Shown here one piece after another: positions 1 through 6,018 of a stretch of 9,288 nucleotides of DNA. The notes beneath the pieces are model-generated. The model made no database searches. It was not told the DNA's origin and was given only the letters and a program-made list of their open reading frames with translations. This DNA comes from Ruminococcus sp. UBA3387 (lineage in GTDB: Bacteria; Bacillota; Clostridia; Oscillospirales; Ruminococcaceae), in contig DEPR01000062.1 in assembly GCA_002358895.1 (NCBI GenBank), positions 1-9,288 of the forward strand, in the 5' to 3' direction. Numbering within the stretch: the first letter of the stretch is position 1; every line of letters begins with the position of its first letter. Position numbers and translations under genes: made by a program.

Positions 1-2
1 GT

Positions 3-56
3 TGTCCTGAGTGTAACCAAAAATCCTGGCAGAAAAAAGTTTTAAGTAAAGAATAA
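3..56 (+). CDS. C-terminal tail of an unidentified gene (partial at left edge)
   Basis: This frame is open from the window edge to a TAA at 54-56 and encodes 17 residues beginning CPEC and ending in a lysine-rich tail. A CxxC pair followed by a basic C-terminus resembles the end of a small zinc-ribbon protein. A bidirectional terminator lies 25 bases downstream, which fits a + strand gene ending here and converging on the minus-strand operon. The first frame is also open, to a stop at 43-45, so the frame choice rests only on the CxxC motif. I do not recognise the protein and too little is visible to name it. Confidence 0.45.
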   Translation, partial: CPECNQKSWQKKVLSKE

Positions 57-80
57 AAGCGTTATATTTCGTTCTCAAAT

Positions 81-112
81 AATAAAAGCACACCAATCGG
101 TGTGCTTTTATT
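81..112. terminator. Bidirectional intrinsic terminator between convergent genes
   Basis: A perfect 14-bp stem is formed by 81-94 and 99-112 with an AATC loop. The lower stem is A/T only, so each strand ends in a T-rich tract after a GC-rich upper stem (GCACACC/GGTGTGC). It would serve the minus-strand YaiI-type gene and the + strand gene ending at 56. The stop codon of the minus-strand gene (108-110) lies inside the stem, so gene end and terminator overlap. Confidence 0.9.
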
Positions 113-536
113 TTATCAAAGATATTAGACACTCCTCAAACTCCCTGTCTTGCTGTCTTGTGCGTTTTGAAGGGCCTTTGAGCCTGCCACCTGAGTTACG
201 GATTTTCTTTGCAATGTGGCGTGACAGAAGAAGTGAGTCAATGTTATCGTTAGTGTAAATCAAACCGTTCTGATTGATAACAACAGCCCTCTTGGATAAG
301 CACATTGCAGCTAAACCGTAATCCTGTGTTATGACGATGTCATTGGCGTTTGCAAGATTTGCAAGCCTGAAATCAGCACTGTCTGCACCCTTGTCAACAA
401 TAATGACCTGAGCGTAATCATCTGAAAATTCGTGTGCCGTGTCGCAAATAAGTGTAACGGGTATGTTGTTTTTCTTTGCAATATCAATGGCTATCCTTAC
501 AACAGGACAGCCATCTGCATCTATGAGTATCTTCAT
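108..536 (-). CDS. YaiI/YqxD family protein (DUF188, PIN-like fold)
   Basis: The 142-residue product matches the length and layout of the YaiI/YqxD (UPF0178/DUF188) family. The N-terminus carries the signature IDADGCPV with acidic residues D6 and D8, followed by an alternating beta/alpha pattern. Later come ITQDYGLA (around residue 70) and an INQNG segment typical of the family. The C-terminus has a basic GGRLKGPSKRTRQQDR stretch. Family members are PIN-like proteins whose substrate is not established, so a nuclease role is only an inference. The ATG at 534-536 shares one base with the TAA of the upstream HD gene (TAATG), so the two genes are cotranscribed and probably translationally coupled. 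The 3' end runs into a terminator stem. Confidence 0.9.
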   Translation of the reverse strand: MKILIDADGCPVVRIAIDIAKKNNIPVTLICDTAHEFSDDYAQVIIVDKGADSADFRLANLANANDIVITQDYGLAAMCLSKRAVVINQNGLIYTNDNIDSLLLSRHIAKKIRNSGGRLKGPSKRTRQQDREFEECLISLIK

Positions 537-1132
537 TAGTCTTTTCCTTCAATAAAGAATGTTGCCTCCATATCTGCAATGTGAGCAGCCAATGCAAGAG
601 GGTACATCTCCAGAGCCTTACCAATGGTGTTTTTGTTTTCCTCACCAGAGAAGCCCATATGCCAGCGGATAGCAAAAGCTTCCTCACGAGTGAGTCGCAT
701 AAATCCACTTGCTATGTATACCGATTTTTCACCGTGTCCGTAAGGGAGCAAATCGTGATATTCAAAGTAAGGCACCTTCTCCCATACACCCATATCATTC
801 TTTGCATTGCGATAGCTTGTGCGGTACAGGTTTACCTTGCAAAGGTCGTGAAGTAATGCTACAATAGCAATGCTTTCATCTGAATATTCAAGCCCGTATT
901 GGTCTTTTACACGCTCACGTTCAAGATAGCTTTTCATACATTCATATACGTTGATAGAGTGTTCACAAAGCCCGCCTTCATATGCACCGTGATAACGGGT
1001 TGAAGCAGGCGCAGTAAAGAAATCACTGCTGTCAGAAAGTAAGTATTCCAGCAAACGGTCAGCACCGGGACGTGTGATATTTTCCTTGTATATCGCAACA
1101 AATTTATCTTTAAGAGCATTCAAATCAGCCAT
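536..1132 (-). CDS. HD-domain metal-dependent phosphohydrolase
   Basis: The 198-residue soluble protein has a full set of HD-superfamily residues: H58 (CEHS), the H95-D96 doublet (LLHDLCK), H133 (GHGEKS), H158 (IRWHMG) and D187 (HIADMEA). The additional histidines between the HD doublet and the last Asp suggest more than one metal site. HD proteins cleave phosphoester bonds in nucleotides or nucleic acids, and the spacing recalls the HD module of YhaM-type exonucleases. No OB-fold or other domain is present here, so the substrate is open. The start is supported by AGGAGG (complement of 1139-1144) six bases before the ATG, and by a promoter upstream. It is the first gene of a two-gene operon with the DUF188 gene and overlaps it by one base. 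Confidence 0.88.
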   Translation of the reverse strand: MADLNALKDKFVAIYKENITRPGADRLLEYLLSDSSDFFTAPASTRYHGAYEGGLCEHSINVYECMKSYLERERVKDQYGLEYSDESIAIVALLHDLCKVNLYRTSYRNAKNDMGVWEKVPYFEYHDLLPYGHGEKSVYIASGFMRLTREEAFAIRWHMGFSGEENKNTIGKALEMYPLALAAHIADMEATFFIEGKD

Positions 1133-1162
1133 AAAAAACCTCCTGTATAAGTTGTTAAGTAT

Positions 1163-1191
1163 ATTGTAACATATTTTTCGGGATTTGAAAA
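1163..1191 (-). promoter_or_regulatory. Sigma-A-type promoter of the HD/DUF188 operon
   Basis: Read on the minus strand, TTTTCA (1191-1186) and TACAAT (1168-1163) are separated by 17 bases. The -10 box is good and the -35 box is weak (four of six). It lies about 30 bases before the HD start codon and diverges from the rpsU promoter. Confidence 0.6.
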
Positions 1192-1271
1192 GACGTTTTT
1201 ATCAAATACTTTTGAGATGGTTAAAAGATAAATTGTTTTGGAAAAAATTCATAAGTTTTTTTGAAAAATGC

Positions 1272-1300
1272 TTGACTTTATTGTGTGAATGTAGTATAAT
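1272..1300 (+). promoter_or_regulatory. Sigma-A promoter of rpsU
   Basis: TTGACT (1272-1277) and a perfect TATAAT (1295-1300) are separated by exactly 17 bases. Transcription would begin near 1307, giving a leader of about 180 nt before the rpsU start. This is one of the strongest promoters in the window, as expected for a ribosomal protein gene. Confidence 0.9.
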
Positions 1301-1306
1301 GAATTT

Positions 1307-1489
1307 TGTAATTATGTTAGCTTTTTTGTTATGGCTTAAAGACAGAGTAGGTCGCTATTTGTTGATTGGGATTCCCGATTGATGACGACAGCAATAGTTT
1401 GCGTTGGCAGACTCCTTCACTATTCACCAAAAGGCTGTAGCTTGCTTGATAATTACCTCTGTCATAGGTGGCAAAGGGAGGGAATAATT
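1307..1489 (+). ncRNA. Long structured 5' leader of rpsU (candidate cis-regulatory RNA)
   Basis: No convincing gene fills the interval between the rpsU promoter and start codon, but it has base-pairing potential. GACAGAG (1341-1347) can pair with CTCTGTC (1457-1463), closing a domain of about 120 nt. Inside it, ATTGGG/CCCGAT (1365-1370/1374-1379) and GCAA/TTGC (1391-1394/1399-1402) form small hairpins. CAG-ACT-CCTT (1408-1417) can pair with AAGG-CTG (1431-1437), leaving ACT as a bulge. CTCCTT (1412-1417) could alternatively pair with the ribosome binding site AGGGAG (1475-1480). The layout would suit an autoregulatory ribosomal-protein leader, but I do not recognise it as a named family. Confidence 0.45.
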
Positions 1490-1663
1490 TTGGCAGAAAT
1501 TCGTGTTGGTAAAAACGAATCTTTAGATACAGCTCTTAAGCGTTTCAAGCGTTCATGTGCAAGAGATGGCGTTATCGCTGAGGTTCGTAAGAGAGAACAC
1601 TACGAAAAGCCATCGGTAAAGCGTAAGAAGAAATCCGAAGCTGCTCGTAAGCGTAAATACTAA
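1490..1663 (+). CDS. rpsU: 30S ribosomal protein S21
   Basis: The 57-residue basic protein is a full-length bacterial S21 (bS21). It starts [20 protein letters not shown] after the initiator Met and ends in the usual lysine/arginine-rich tail ([13 protein letters not shown]). S21 binds the 30S platform near the anti-Shine-Dalgarno end of 16S rRNA and takes part in initiation. The start is a TTG at 1490-1492, preceded at seven bases by GGGAGG (1477-1482). The reading frame is open further upstream to an ATG at 1379, but that extension has no family similarity and no ribosome binding site, so the TTG is preferred. The gene has its own promoter, a long leader and a terminator directly after it. 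Confidence 0.95.
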   Translation: MAEIRVGKNESLDTALKRFKRSCARDGVIAEVRKREHYEKPSVKRKKKSEAARKRKY

Positions 1664-1676
1664 TATCAAAAAAATG

Positions 1677-1705
1677 GCGGGCATTTTATGTCCGCTTTTT
1701 ATTTT
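1677..1705 (+). terminator. Intrinsic terminator after rpsU
   Basis: GCGGGCAT (1677-1684) pairs with ATGTCCGC (1688-1695) over eight base pairs, one a G-U, with a TTT loop, followed by TTTTTATTTT. It sits 13 bases after the rpsU stop and 16 bases before the next start codon. I see no separate promoter in that gap, so the downstream operon probably depends on partial read-through. Confidence 0.85.
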
Positions 1706-1720
1706 AGAAGGAGTATTGTA

Positions 1721-2215
1721 ATGATTTTCAAACCCACATATGTGTTTAACGATATAACAGAAATAACAGCTGATTTTTTGCAGAAAAATGACATAAACGG
1801 ACTGCTTCTTGACCTTGATAATACATTGACAACCCATAATAATCCGACACCACCACAGTCAAGCCTTGATTGGCTTGATAGAATGCGTAAAGCAGGGATA
1901 AAAATGATGATTGTGTCAAATAATTCATCAGAGCGTGTTACACCGTTTGCAAAAGCGTTGGGGCTCCCGTTTGTACCAAGAGGACTGAAACCACTGACAG
2001 TGGGATATACCAAAGCAATCAAGGAAATGGGGCTAAATAAGAAAAACGTGGCAGCAGTAGGAGACCAGATTTTCACTGATGTGATTGGCTCAAATTTAAA
2101 AGGAATACGCTCAATTTTCGTTTTCCCCATAGAGCCTGAAACAAGCCTGCCGTTCAGATTTAAAAGAGCTGTTGAAAAACTGTTCTTGCCGAAAAGAACA
2201 CCGAAAGGAGAATGA
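1721..2215 (+). CDS. YqeG family HAD-superfamily phosphatase (subclass IIIA)
   Basis: The 164-residue protein has the HAD motifs in order. Motif I is DLDNTL (D31 nucleophile and D33), motif II is IVSNN (S66), motif III lysine is K90 in RGLKP, and motif IV is GDQIFTD (D115 and D120). Length and motif spacing match the YqeG family of Firmicutes, which are relatives of phosphatidylglycerophosphate phosphatases. The substrate in this organism is not shown by the sequence. The start at 1721 is chosen because AGAAGGAG (1706-1713) lies seven bases upstream. An earlier in-frame ATG at 1688 lies inside the rpsU terminator hairpin and is unlikely. The TGA overlaps an ATG of the next frame (ATGA), indicating a tight operon. 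Confidence 0.92.
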   Translation: MIFKPTYVFNDITEITADFLQKNDINGLLLDLDNTLTTHNNPTPPQSSLDWLDRMRKAGIKMMIVSNNSSERVTPFAKALGLPFVPRGLKPLTVGYTKAIKEMGLNKKNVAAVGDQIFTDVIGSNLKGIRSIFVFPIEPETSLPFRFKRAVEKLFLPKRTPKGE

Positions 2216-2217
2216 AT

Positions 2218-3072
2218 ATGTCAGCAAAATTTGGGCCTGCAGGGAATTCCCAGTCGTTTTCATTAAAGTATAAGTCTTCAACCGATGCACCGATTTTTCT
2301 CCGTGAAATGGGACTTGACCATTACGAGTATCAGTGTGGCAGAGGCGTAAAAGTAACTGATAAAACAGCAGCTGACCTCCGTGCAAAAGCTGAGGCGAAT
2401 GGTATTTCGTTGTCGCTTCACGCACCTTATTTTATCTCACTTTCAAGCGTGGAGGCTGAAAAGCGTGATAATAGTATAAATTATATTCTGCAGTCCTGCG
2501 ATGCAGCTGCAAGAATCGGTGCAGAGAGAATTGTTATCCATAGTGGCTCTTGTGCAAAAATCAGCAGGGAAGAAGCTTTGGAGCTTGCTAAGGATACACT
2601 TTTTAGAGCAAGAAAAACTGCGATAGAGCAGGGCTTTGAGCATATTACATTCTGTCCCGAAACTATGGGTAAAGTTAACCAGCTGGGAACATTGACAGAA
2701 GTGCTTGAGCTTTGTAAACTTGATAATAGCTTTATTCCGTGCATAGACTTCGGACATCTGAATGCAAGAGATTTTGGTTATATTAAGGGTAAAGCTGAGT
2801 ATGAGAAAATGCTTGATGAAGTGGAAAATATGATTGGTTACGACCGACTTAAAGTGTTCCATAGCCATTTTTCGAAGATACTGTTTACAAATCCTGGCGG
2901 TGAGAAAAAGCACCTTACATTTGAGGATAATCAAGGCTATGGACCTGACTATGAGCCACTTATGGAAATTGTGGCAAAGAAAAATCTGTGTCCGATTTTT
3001 GTGTGCGAAAGTGCAGGAACACAAGCAGAGGATGCGTTGACAATGAAGAATGCATATCTGAGTTTTAAATAA
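2218..3072 (+). CDS. Endonuclease IV-like (Nfo-type) TIM-barrel protein
   Basis: The 284-residue product has the length and metal-ligand order of the AP endonuclease 2/Nfo family. Probable ligands are H68 (LHAPYF), H108 (VIHSG), E148 (CPETMG), D177 and H180 (IDFGHLN), H215 (FHSHFS), H232 and E264 (CESAG). Classical endonuclease IV cleaves DNA at abasic sites using three zinc ions. One departure is visible: the DxH pair of E. coli Nfo appears here as KKH, so the Asp ligand is replaced by K230. It may be a repair nuclease or a relative with another substrate. The ATG at 2218 is preferred over the in-frame ATG at 2212 because the AGGAG at 2206-2210 is seven bases from the former but only one from the latter. 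Confidence 0.85.
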   Translation: MSAKFGPAGNSQSFSLKYKSSTDAPIFLREMGLDHYEYQCGRGVKVTDKTAADLRAKAEANGISLSLHAPYFISLSSVEAEKRDNSINYILQSCDAAARIGAERIVIHSGSCAKISREEALELAKDTLFRARKTAIEQGFEHITFCPETMGKVNQLGTLTEVLELCKLDNSFIPCIDFGHLNARDFGYIKGKAEYEKMLDEVENMIGYDRLKVFHSHFSKILFTNPGGEKKHLTFEDNQGYGPDYEPLMEIVAKKNLCPIFVCESAGTQAEDALTMKNAYLSFK

Positions 3073-3088
3073 CGGAAAGGACATAATT

Positions 3089-3529
3089 ATGGCGAAGAAA
3101 TTGCTTGTAATACACGGACCTAACCTGAATTTGCTTGGCGAACGTGAGCCTGGCGTCTATGGGTCTGATACCTTTGAAAGTATAAATAATGAAATCGTGG
3201 CAAGAGCTGAAAACAGAGGAATGAAGTGCGAGATATTCCAGTCAAACCACGAGGGTGCAATTATTGATAAGCTCCACGAAGCGAGAAAAACCAAGGACGG
3301 CGTGATTATAAATGCAGGTGCATATACACATTATAGCTATGCTATCCGTGACGCAATTTCTGCAATAAAAATCCCTGTGTTTGAAGTGCATATGAGCGAT
3401 ATCTATAAAAGAGAAGAGTTTCGTCATAAGTCGGTTATCCACGAGGTCTGCGTTGGTCAGATTGTGGGTAAGGGCAAGGATTCCTATTTGCTTGCCGTTG
3501 ACGAAATGGATAAGATTATAAAGGATTGA
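3089..3529 (+). CDS. aroQ: Type II 3-dehydroquinate dehydratase
   Basis: This enzyme dehydrates 3-dehydroquinate to 3-dehydroshikimate, the third step of the shikimate pathway to aromatic amino acids, and type II enzymes form cytosolic dodecamers. The 146-residue length is typical. Recognisable parts are HGPNLNLLGEREPGVYGS with R19 and catalytic Y24, FQSNHEG (residues 50-56), INAGAYTHYS with N75, and FEVHMSDI with E99 and catalytic H101, followed by REEFRHKS with R112. All expected active-site residues are present. A GGAAAGGA ribosome binding site (3074-3081) lies seven bases before the ATG. Only 16 bases separate it from the Nfo-like gene and four from the peptidase gene. Confidence 0.97.
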   Translation: MAKKLLVIHGPNLNLLGEREPGVYGSDTFESINNEIVARAENRGMKCEIFQSNHEGAIIDKLHEARKTKDGVIINAGAYTHYSYAIRDAISAIKIPVFEVHMSDIYKREEFRHKSVIHEVCVGQIVGKGKDSYLLAVDEMDKIIKD

Positions 3530-3533
3530 TTTT

Positions 3534-4613
3534 ATGCCTGATAGCGTAGTTTTAGAGAAGCTGAAAAGCAGGATTGATTCAGTTGCCGACTGTGGAGTTG
3601 TTACATCAGATGTGAACAGACGATATTTCACAGGTATGAAATCCAGTGCAGGAACACTTGTTATCTTTCCTGAAAGGATTTATCTCATTATCGACTTCCG
3701 TTATATCGAAAAGGCTGAAAAATTGCTTTTGGGTACTGAAATAGAAGTAGTCCTGCAGAAAAATCTGTGCGAGCAAATTAATAGTTTGATAAAAAAGCAT
3801 AACGCAAAAACCGTTGCCGTTGAAGCCGACAGCTGTACAATTTCAAAGCTTGAGTTCTATAGAAAGAATCTGCAAGCCGAGGTTGTTGCCGACAGCAGGT
3901 TTTCGGAGATAATCAATCAGCTGAGAGTAGTTAAAACACAGGAGCAGATTGATAAAATCATTCAGGCCCAGCGTATTGCAGAAAAAGGCTTTGAGCATAT
4001 GCTTGACTTTATAAAAGTGGGAAGAACCGAGCGTGAAATTCAGCTGGAGCTTGACTTTTTTATGCTGAAAAACGGAGCAGAAGCATTGTCTTTTGATACA
4101 ATAGCCCTGTCGGGGAAAAATACATCTCTGCCTCACGGCGTCCCATCGGACAAAAAGGTCGAGAAAGGTGATTTTGTACTTCTGGATTACGGTGCAGTAG
4201 TTGACGGCTACCATAGTGATATGACAAGGACTGTCTGTGTGGGTGAGCCTGATGATGAAATGCGAAAAGTGTACGAAATTGTCCTTGAAGCACAGACAGA
4301 AGCACTTGATAAAGTCAAAGCAGGCATTAAGTGCAGTGAGCTTGATAAGATAGCAAGAGATGTTATAGAAAATGCAGGATACGGTGAGTATTTCGGTCAT
4401 TCCTTAGGACACGGAGTCGGTATGGAAATCCACGAAGCACCAACAGCATCACCAAAATCAGATGAAATTCTGCAGGAAAACAGTATAGTAACTGTAGAGC
4501 CGGGAATTTATATTCCTGAAAAGTTCGGAGTGAGAATTGAGGATTTTGTAGTGGTGAAGAATGACGGATACCTGAATATGACTACTTCACCAAAAAATCT
4601 GATTGTGTTGTAA
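3534..4613 (+). CDS. M24B family aminopeptidase (Xaa-Pro peptidase type)
   Basis: The 359-residue protein has the two-domain pattern of Xaa-Pro aminopeptidases and prolidases: an N-terminal creatinase-like domain (about 1-125) and a C-terminal pita-bread catalytic domain (about 130-359). The five dimetal ligands are visible: D218 (LLDYG), D229 (HSDMTR), H293 (GHSLGHGVG), E322 (VEPGIYI) and E336 (VRIEDF). H201 in PHGVPS and H300 in EIHEAP fit the substrate-binding histidines. It should release N-terminal residues preceding proline, or split Xaa-Pro dipeptides; the sequence does not decide between these. AAGGA (3521-3525) precedes the ATG. Placement between aroQ and efp is a common Firmicute arrangement. 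No terminator is visible after it. Confidence 0.93.
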   Translation: MPDSVVLEKLKSRIDSVADCGVVTSDVNRRYFTGMKSSAGTLVIFPERIYLIIDFRYIEKAEKLLLGTEIEVVLQKNLCEQINSLIKKHNAKTVAVEADSCTISKLEFYRKNLQAEVVADSRFSEIINQLRVVKTQEQIDKIIQAQRIAEKGFEHMLDFIKVGRTEREIQLELDFFMLKNGAEALSFDTIALSGKNTSLPHGVPSDKKVEKGDFVLLDYGAVVDGYHSDMTRTVCVGEPDDEMRKVYEIVLEAQTEALDKVKAGIKCSELDKIARDVIENAGYGEYFGHSLGHGVGMEIHEAPTASPKSDEILQENSIVTVEPGIYIPEKFGVRIEDFVVVKNDGYLNMTTSPKNLIVL

Positions 4614-4646
4614 TAATAAAATATTTGAATTTTTTATGAAAAACAC

Positions 4647-4675
4647 TTGCAATATATGCGAAAATAGGTTACAAT
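4647..4675 (+). promoter_or_regulatory. Sigma-A promoter of efp
   Basis: TTGCAA (4647-4652) and TACAAT (4670-4675) are separated by 17 bases. Transcription would start near 4682, giving a leader of about 57 nt. Since no terminator follows the peptidase gene, efp can probably be transcribed both from here and by read-through. Confidence 0.8.
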
Positions 4676-4738
4676 AGAAACAAGGAATGTCAGGTCAACT
4701 GGTGTTCGATTGACAAAAACATTGGAGGTACTAATAAT

Positions 4739-5296
4739 ATGGTAACTGCTGGAGATTTTAGAAATGGTATGACTTTCGAAGAAGAAGGAAACGTAATGCA
4801 GATTGTTGAGTTTCAGCACGTAAAGCCTGGTAAGGGTGCAGCATTCGTTAGAGCTAAGGTAAAGAACGTAATTACAGGCTCAGTAATTGAAAAGACATAC
4901 AACCCGACTGCAAAATTCCCAACAGCATTCGTTGAAAGAGTTGATATGGAATATTCATATTCAGATTCTGGTCTTTATTACTTTATGGACCCTGAGTCAT
5001 ATGAACTTATCCCTGTAAGTGAAAGTGAGCTTTCAGATAACTTTAAGTTCGTTAAGGAAAATATGATTTGTAAGGTATGCTCATATAAGGGCAAGGTATT
5101 TGCTGTTGAGCCACCAAACTTCGTAGAACTTGAAGTAACAGAAACTGACCCTGGTTTTGCAGGAAATACAGCAACAAACGCAACAAAGCCTGCAACATTG
5201 GAAACAGGTGCAGAAATCAAGGTTCCACTCTTCATCAATGTTGGTGATATGATCAGAATTGATACAAGAACTTGTGAGTATATGGAAAGAGCATAA
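4739..5296 (+). CDS. efp: Elongation factor P
   Basis: The 185-residue protein is a full-length EF-P, which enters the ribosomal E site and relieves stalling at consecutive prolines. The N-terminal KOW-like domain (1-65) carries the loop PGKGAAF, with K32 at the tip. This is the residue that is modified in many bacteria and carries 5-aminopentanol in Bacillus subtilis. Two OB domains follow, ending with the family signature near [23 protein letters not shown] (4724-4729) lies nine bases before the ATG. The loop resembles the Bacillus PGKG type; no lysyl-transfer enzyme (EpmA or EpmB) is encoded in this window. Codon choice is restricted, as expected for a highly expressed gene. Confidence 0.97.
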   Translation: MVTAGDFRNGMTFEEEGNVMQIVEFQHVKPGKGAAFVRAKVKNVITGSVIEKTYNPTAKFPTAFVERVDMEYSYSDSGLYYFMDPESYELIPVSESELSDNFKFVKENMICKVCSYKGKVFAVEPPNFVELEVTETDPGFAGNTATNATKPATLETGAEIKVPLFINVGDMIRIDTRTCEYMERA

Positions 5297-5329
5297 TTTT
5301 AAAATGCATTTGAAAATGGAGGTTTGAGT

Positions 5330-5782
5330 ATGGAACTTTCTAATAAAGTAGCTTATCTTAAAGGCTTGATGGACGGTCTCAAAATCGACGATTCAACACC
5401 TGAAGGCAAAATTCTCGGTATAATGGCAGACATTCTTGATGAAATGGCATTGACTGTTGAAGATATTGCCGACGAAGTTGATGAAGTTGTTGAAATCATC
5501 GACCAGATTGACGAAGATTTGGGCGACGTTGAAGAAGAAGTTTACTTCAGCGATGACTGCGATTGTGATGACGATTGTTGCTGTGATGACGATTGCTGTT
5601 GCGATTGTGATGATGAGTATGATGACTTCGACGAAGAGGAACTTTATGAGTGTGTTTGCCCGACTTGTGGCGATACAATCTGCTTAGGTGAAAATATTAT
5701 CGAAGAAGGCTCAATAGATTGCCCTAATTGTGGTGAATTACTTGAGTTTGATTTCAGCGAAATCGACGAGGATGAGGAATAA
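5330..5782 (+). CDS. Acidic CD1247-like protein with Cys/Asp repeat and zinc ribbon
   Basis: The 150-residue, very acidic protein has three parts. Residues 1-70 form a helical N-terminus (KVAYLKGLMDGL followed by an acidic amphipathic helix) like the CD1247 N-terminal domain of Clostridia. Residues 75-100 are almost only Asp and Cys, with nine cysteines between 77 and 93. Residues 108-137 hold a zinc ribbon, CPTC (C110, C113) and CPNC (C131, C134). The function of the family is unknown; location next to efp is shared by relatives. The Cys/Asp tract could bind metal, which is inference. The start at ATG 5330 is preferred because GGAGGT (5318-5323) is six bases away; an in-frame TTG at 5324 would abut that site. 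No terminator separates it from the FMN riboswitch. Confidence 0.85.
   Translation: MELSNKVAYLKGLMDGLKIDDSTPEGKILGIMADILDEMALTVEDIADEVDEVVEIIDQIDEDLGDVEEEVYFSDDCDCDDDCCCDDDCCCDCDDEYDDFDEEELYECVCPTCGDTICLGENIIEEGSIDCPNCGELLEFDFSEIDEDEE
5564..5617 (+). repeat. 18-bp tandem repeat encoding CDDDCC
   Basis: Two adjacent 18-bp units (5564-5581 and 5582-5599) both begin TGTGATGACGATTG and both encode CDDDCC. A degenerate third unit (5600-5617) encodes CDCDDE. The repeat keeps the reading frame and builds the Cys/Asp tract of the host protein. Confidence 0.85.
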
Positions 5783-5803
5783 TCCTTAACCAAAATTAAT
5801 ATT

Positions 5804-5936
5804 ATGTTTCAGGGGTGGTGAAAGTCCACACCGGTGGTGATGAGCGTGAAAACTGCTATAAGTCCACGACCGTAGAAATACGCTGATTCGGTGAGAATCC
5901 GAAACCGACGGTTAAAGTCCGGATGGAAGAAACGAC
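5804..5936 (+). ncRNA. FMN riboswitch (RFN element)
   Basis: The conserved RFN segments appear in order: AGGGGTGGTGAAAGTCCACACCGG, GGTGATGAGCG, AGTCCACGACC, GATTCGGTGAGAATCCGAAACCGACGG and AAAGTCCGGATGGAAGAAAC. The closing helix P1 pairs GTTTC (5806-5810) with GAAAC (5929-5933). The internal hairpins GGTGG/CCACACC and GATTCGG/CCGAAACC are intact. The aptamer binds flavin mononucleotide and here precedes a riboflavin transporter gene, so FMN should turn uptake off. No clear promoter is visible between the preceding gene and the aptamer, so read-through from the efp transcript is possible. Confidence 0.97.
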
Positions 5937-5951
5937 AGATTTAAGTCTTAT

Positions 5952-5983
5952 ACACCTCTGTGCTTATGCTCAGAGGTGTTTTT
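5952..5983 (+). terminator. Intrinsic terminator of the FMN riboswitch
   Basis: ACACCTCTG (5952-5960) pairs perfectly with CAGAGGTGT (5971-5979) across a ten-base loop and is followed by TTTTT. It lies 19 bases after the aptamer P1 helix and before the ribU start, the standard position of an FMN-induced terminator. Confidence 0.92.
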
Positions 5984-5989
5984 CTGCTG

Positions 5990-6013
5990 TTTCTCCTGAT
6001 AATCGAGGAGGAA
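5990..6013 (+). promoter_or_regulatory. Hairpin covering the ribU ribosome binding site
   Basis: TTTCTCCT (5990-5997) can pair with AGGAGGAA (6006-6013) over eight base pairs, one of them a G-U, with an eight-base loop. The right arm contains the whole AGGAGG ribosome binding site (6006-6011), seven bases before the ribU ATG. It could limit translation in addition to the upstream terminator. Whether it responds to FMN cannot be told from the sequence. Confidence 0.45.
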
Positions 6014-6018
6014 ATGAT

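Noticed and set aside
1461..1482. T-box-like sequence (AGGTGGCAAAGGGAGG)
   Set aside because: It only loosely resembles the T-box consensus, lacks the CCGCG part and a specifier stem, and the downstream gene is a ribosomal protein rather than an amino acid gene.
1185..1489. Open frames in the rpsU leader (one of 65 codons, and an N-terminal extension of S21 from 1379)
   Set aside because: Neither has a ribosome binding site or recognisable protein sequence. The first starts before the rpsU promoter, and S21 is full length from the TTG at 1490.
2443..3084. Long open frame antisense to the Nfo-like gene
   Set aside because: It is a shadow of a well-supported + strand gene, has no promoter or ribosome binding site, and its translation resembles no known family.
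4688..4715. TGTCA/TGACA inverted repeat in the efp leader
   Set aside because: The arms are only five bases and 18 bases apart with little inner pairing, so chance is a sufficient explanation.
5923..6018. N-terminal extension of RibU from 5923
   Set aside because: The extension would be translated from the aptamer and terminator hairpin, and a strong ribosome binding site points to 6019.
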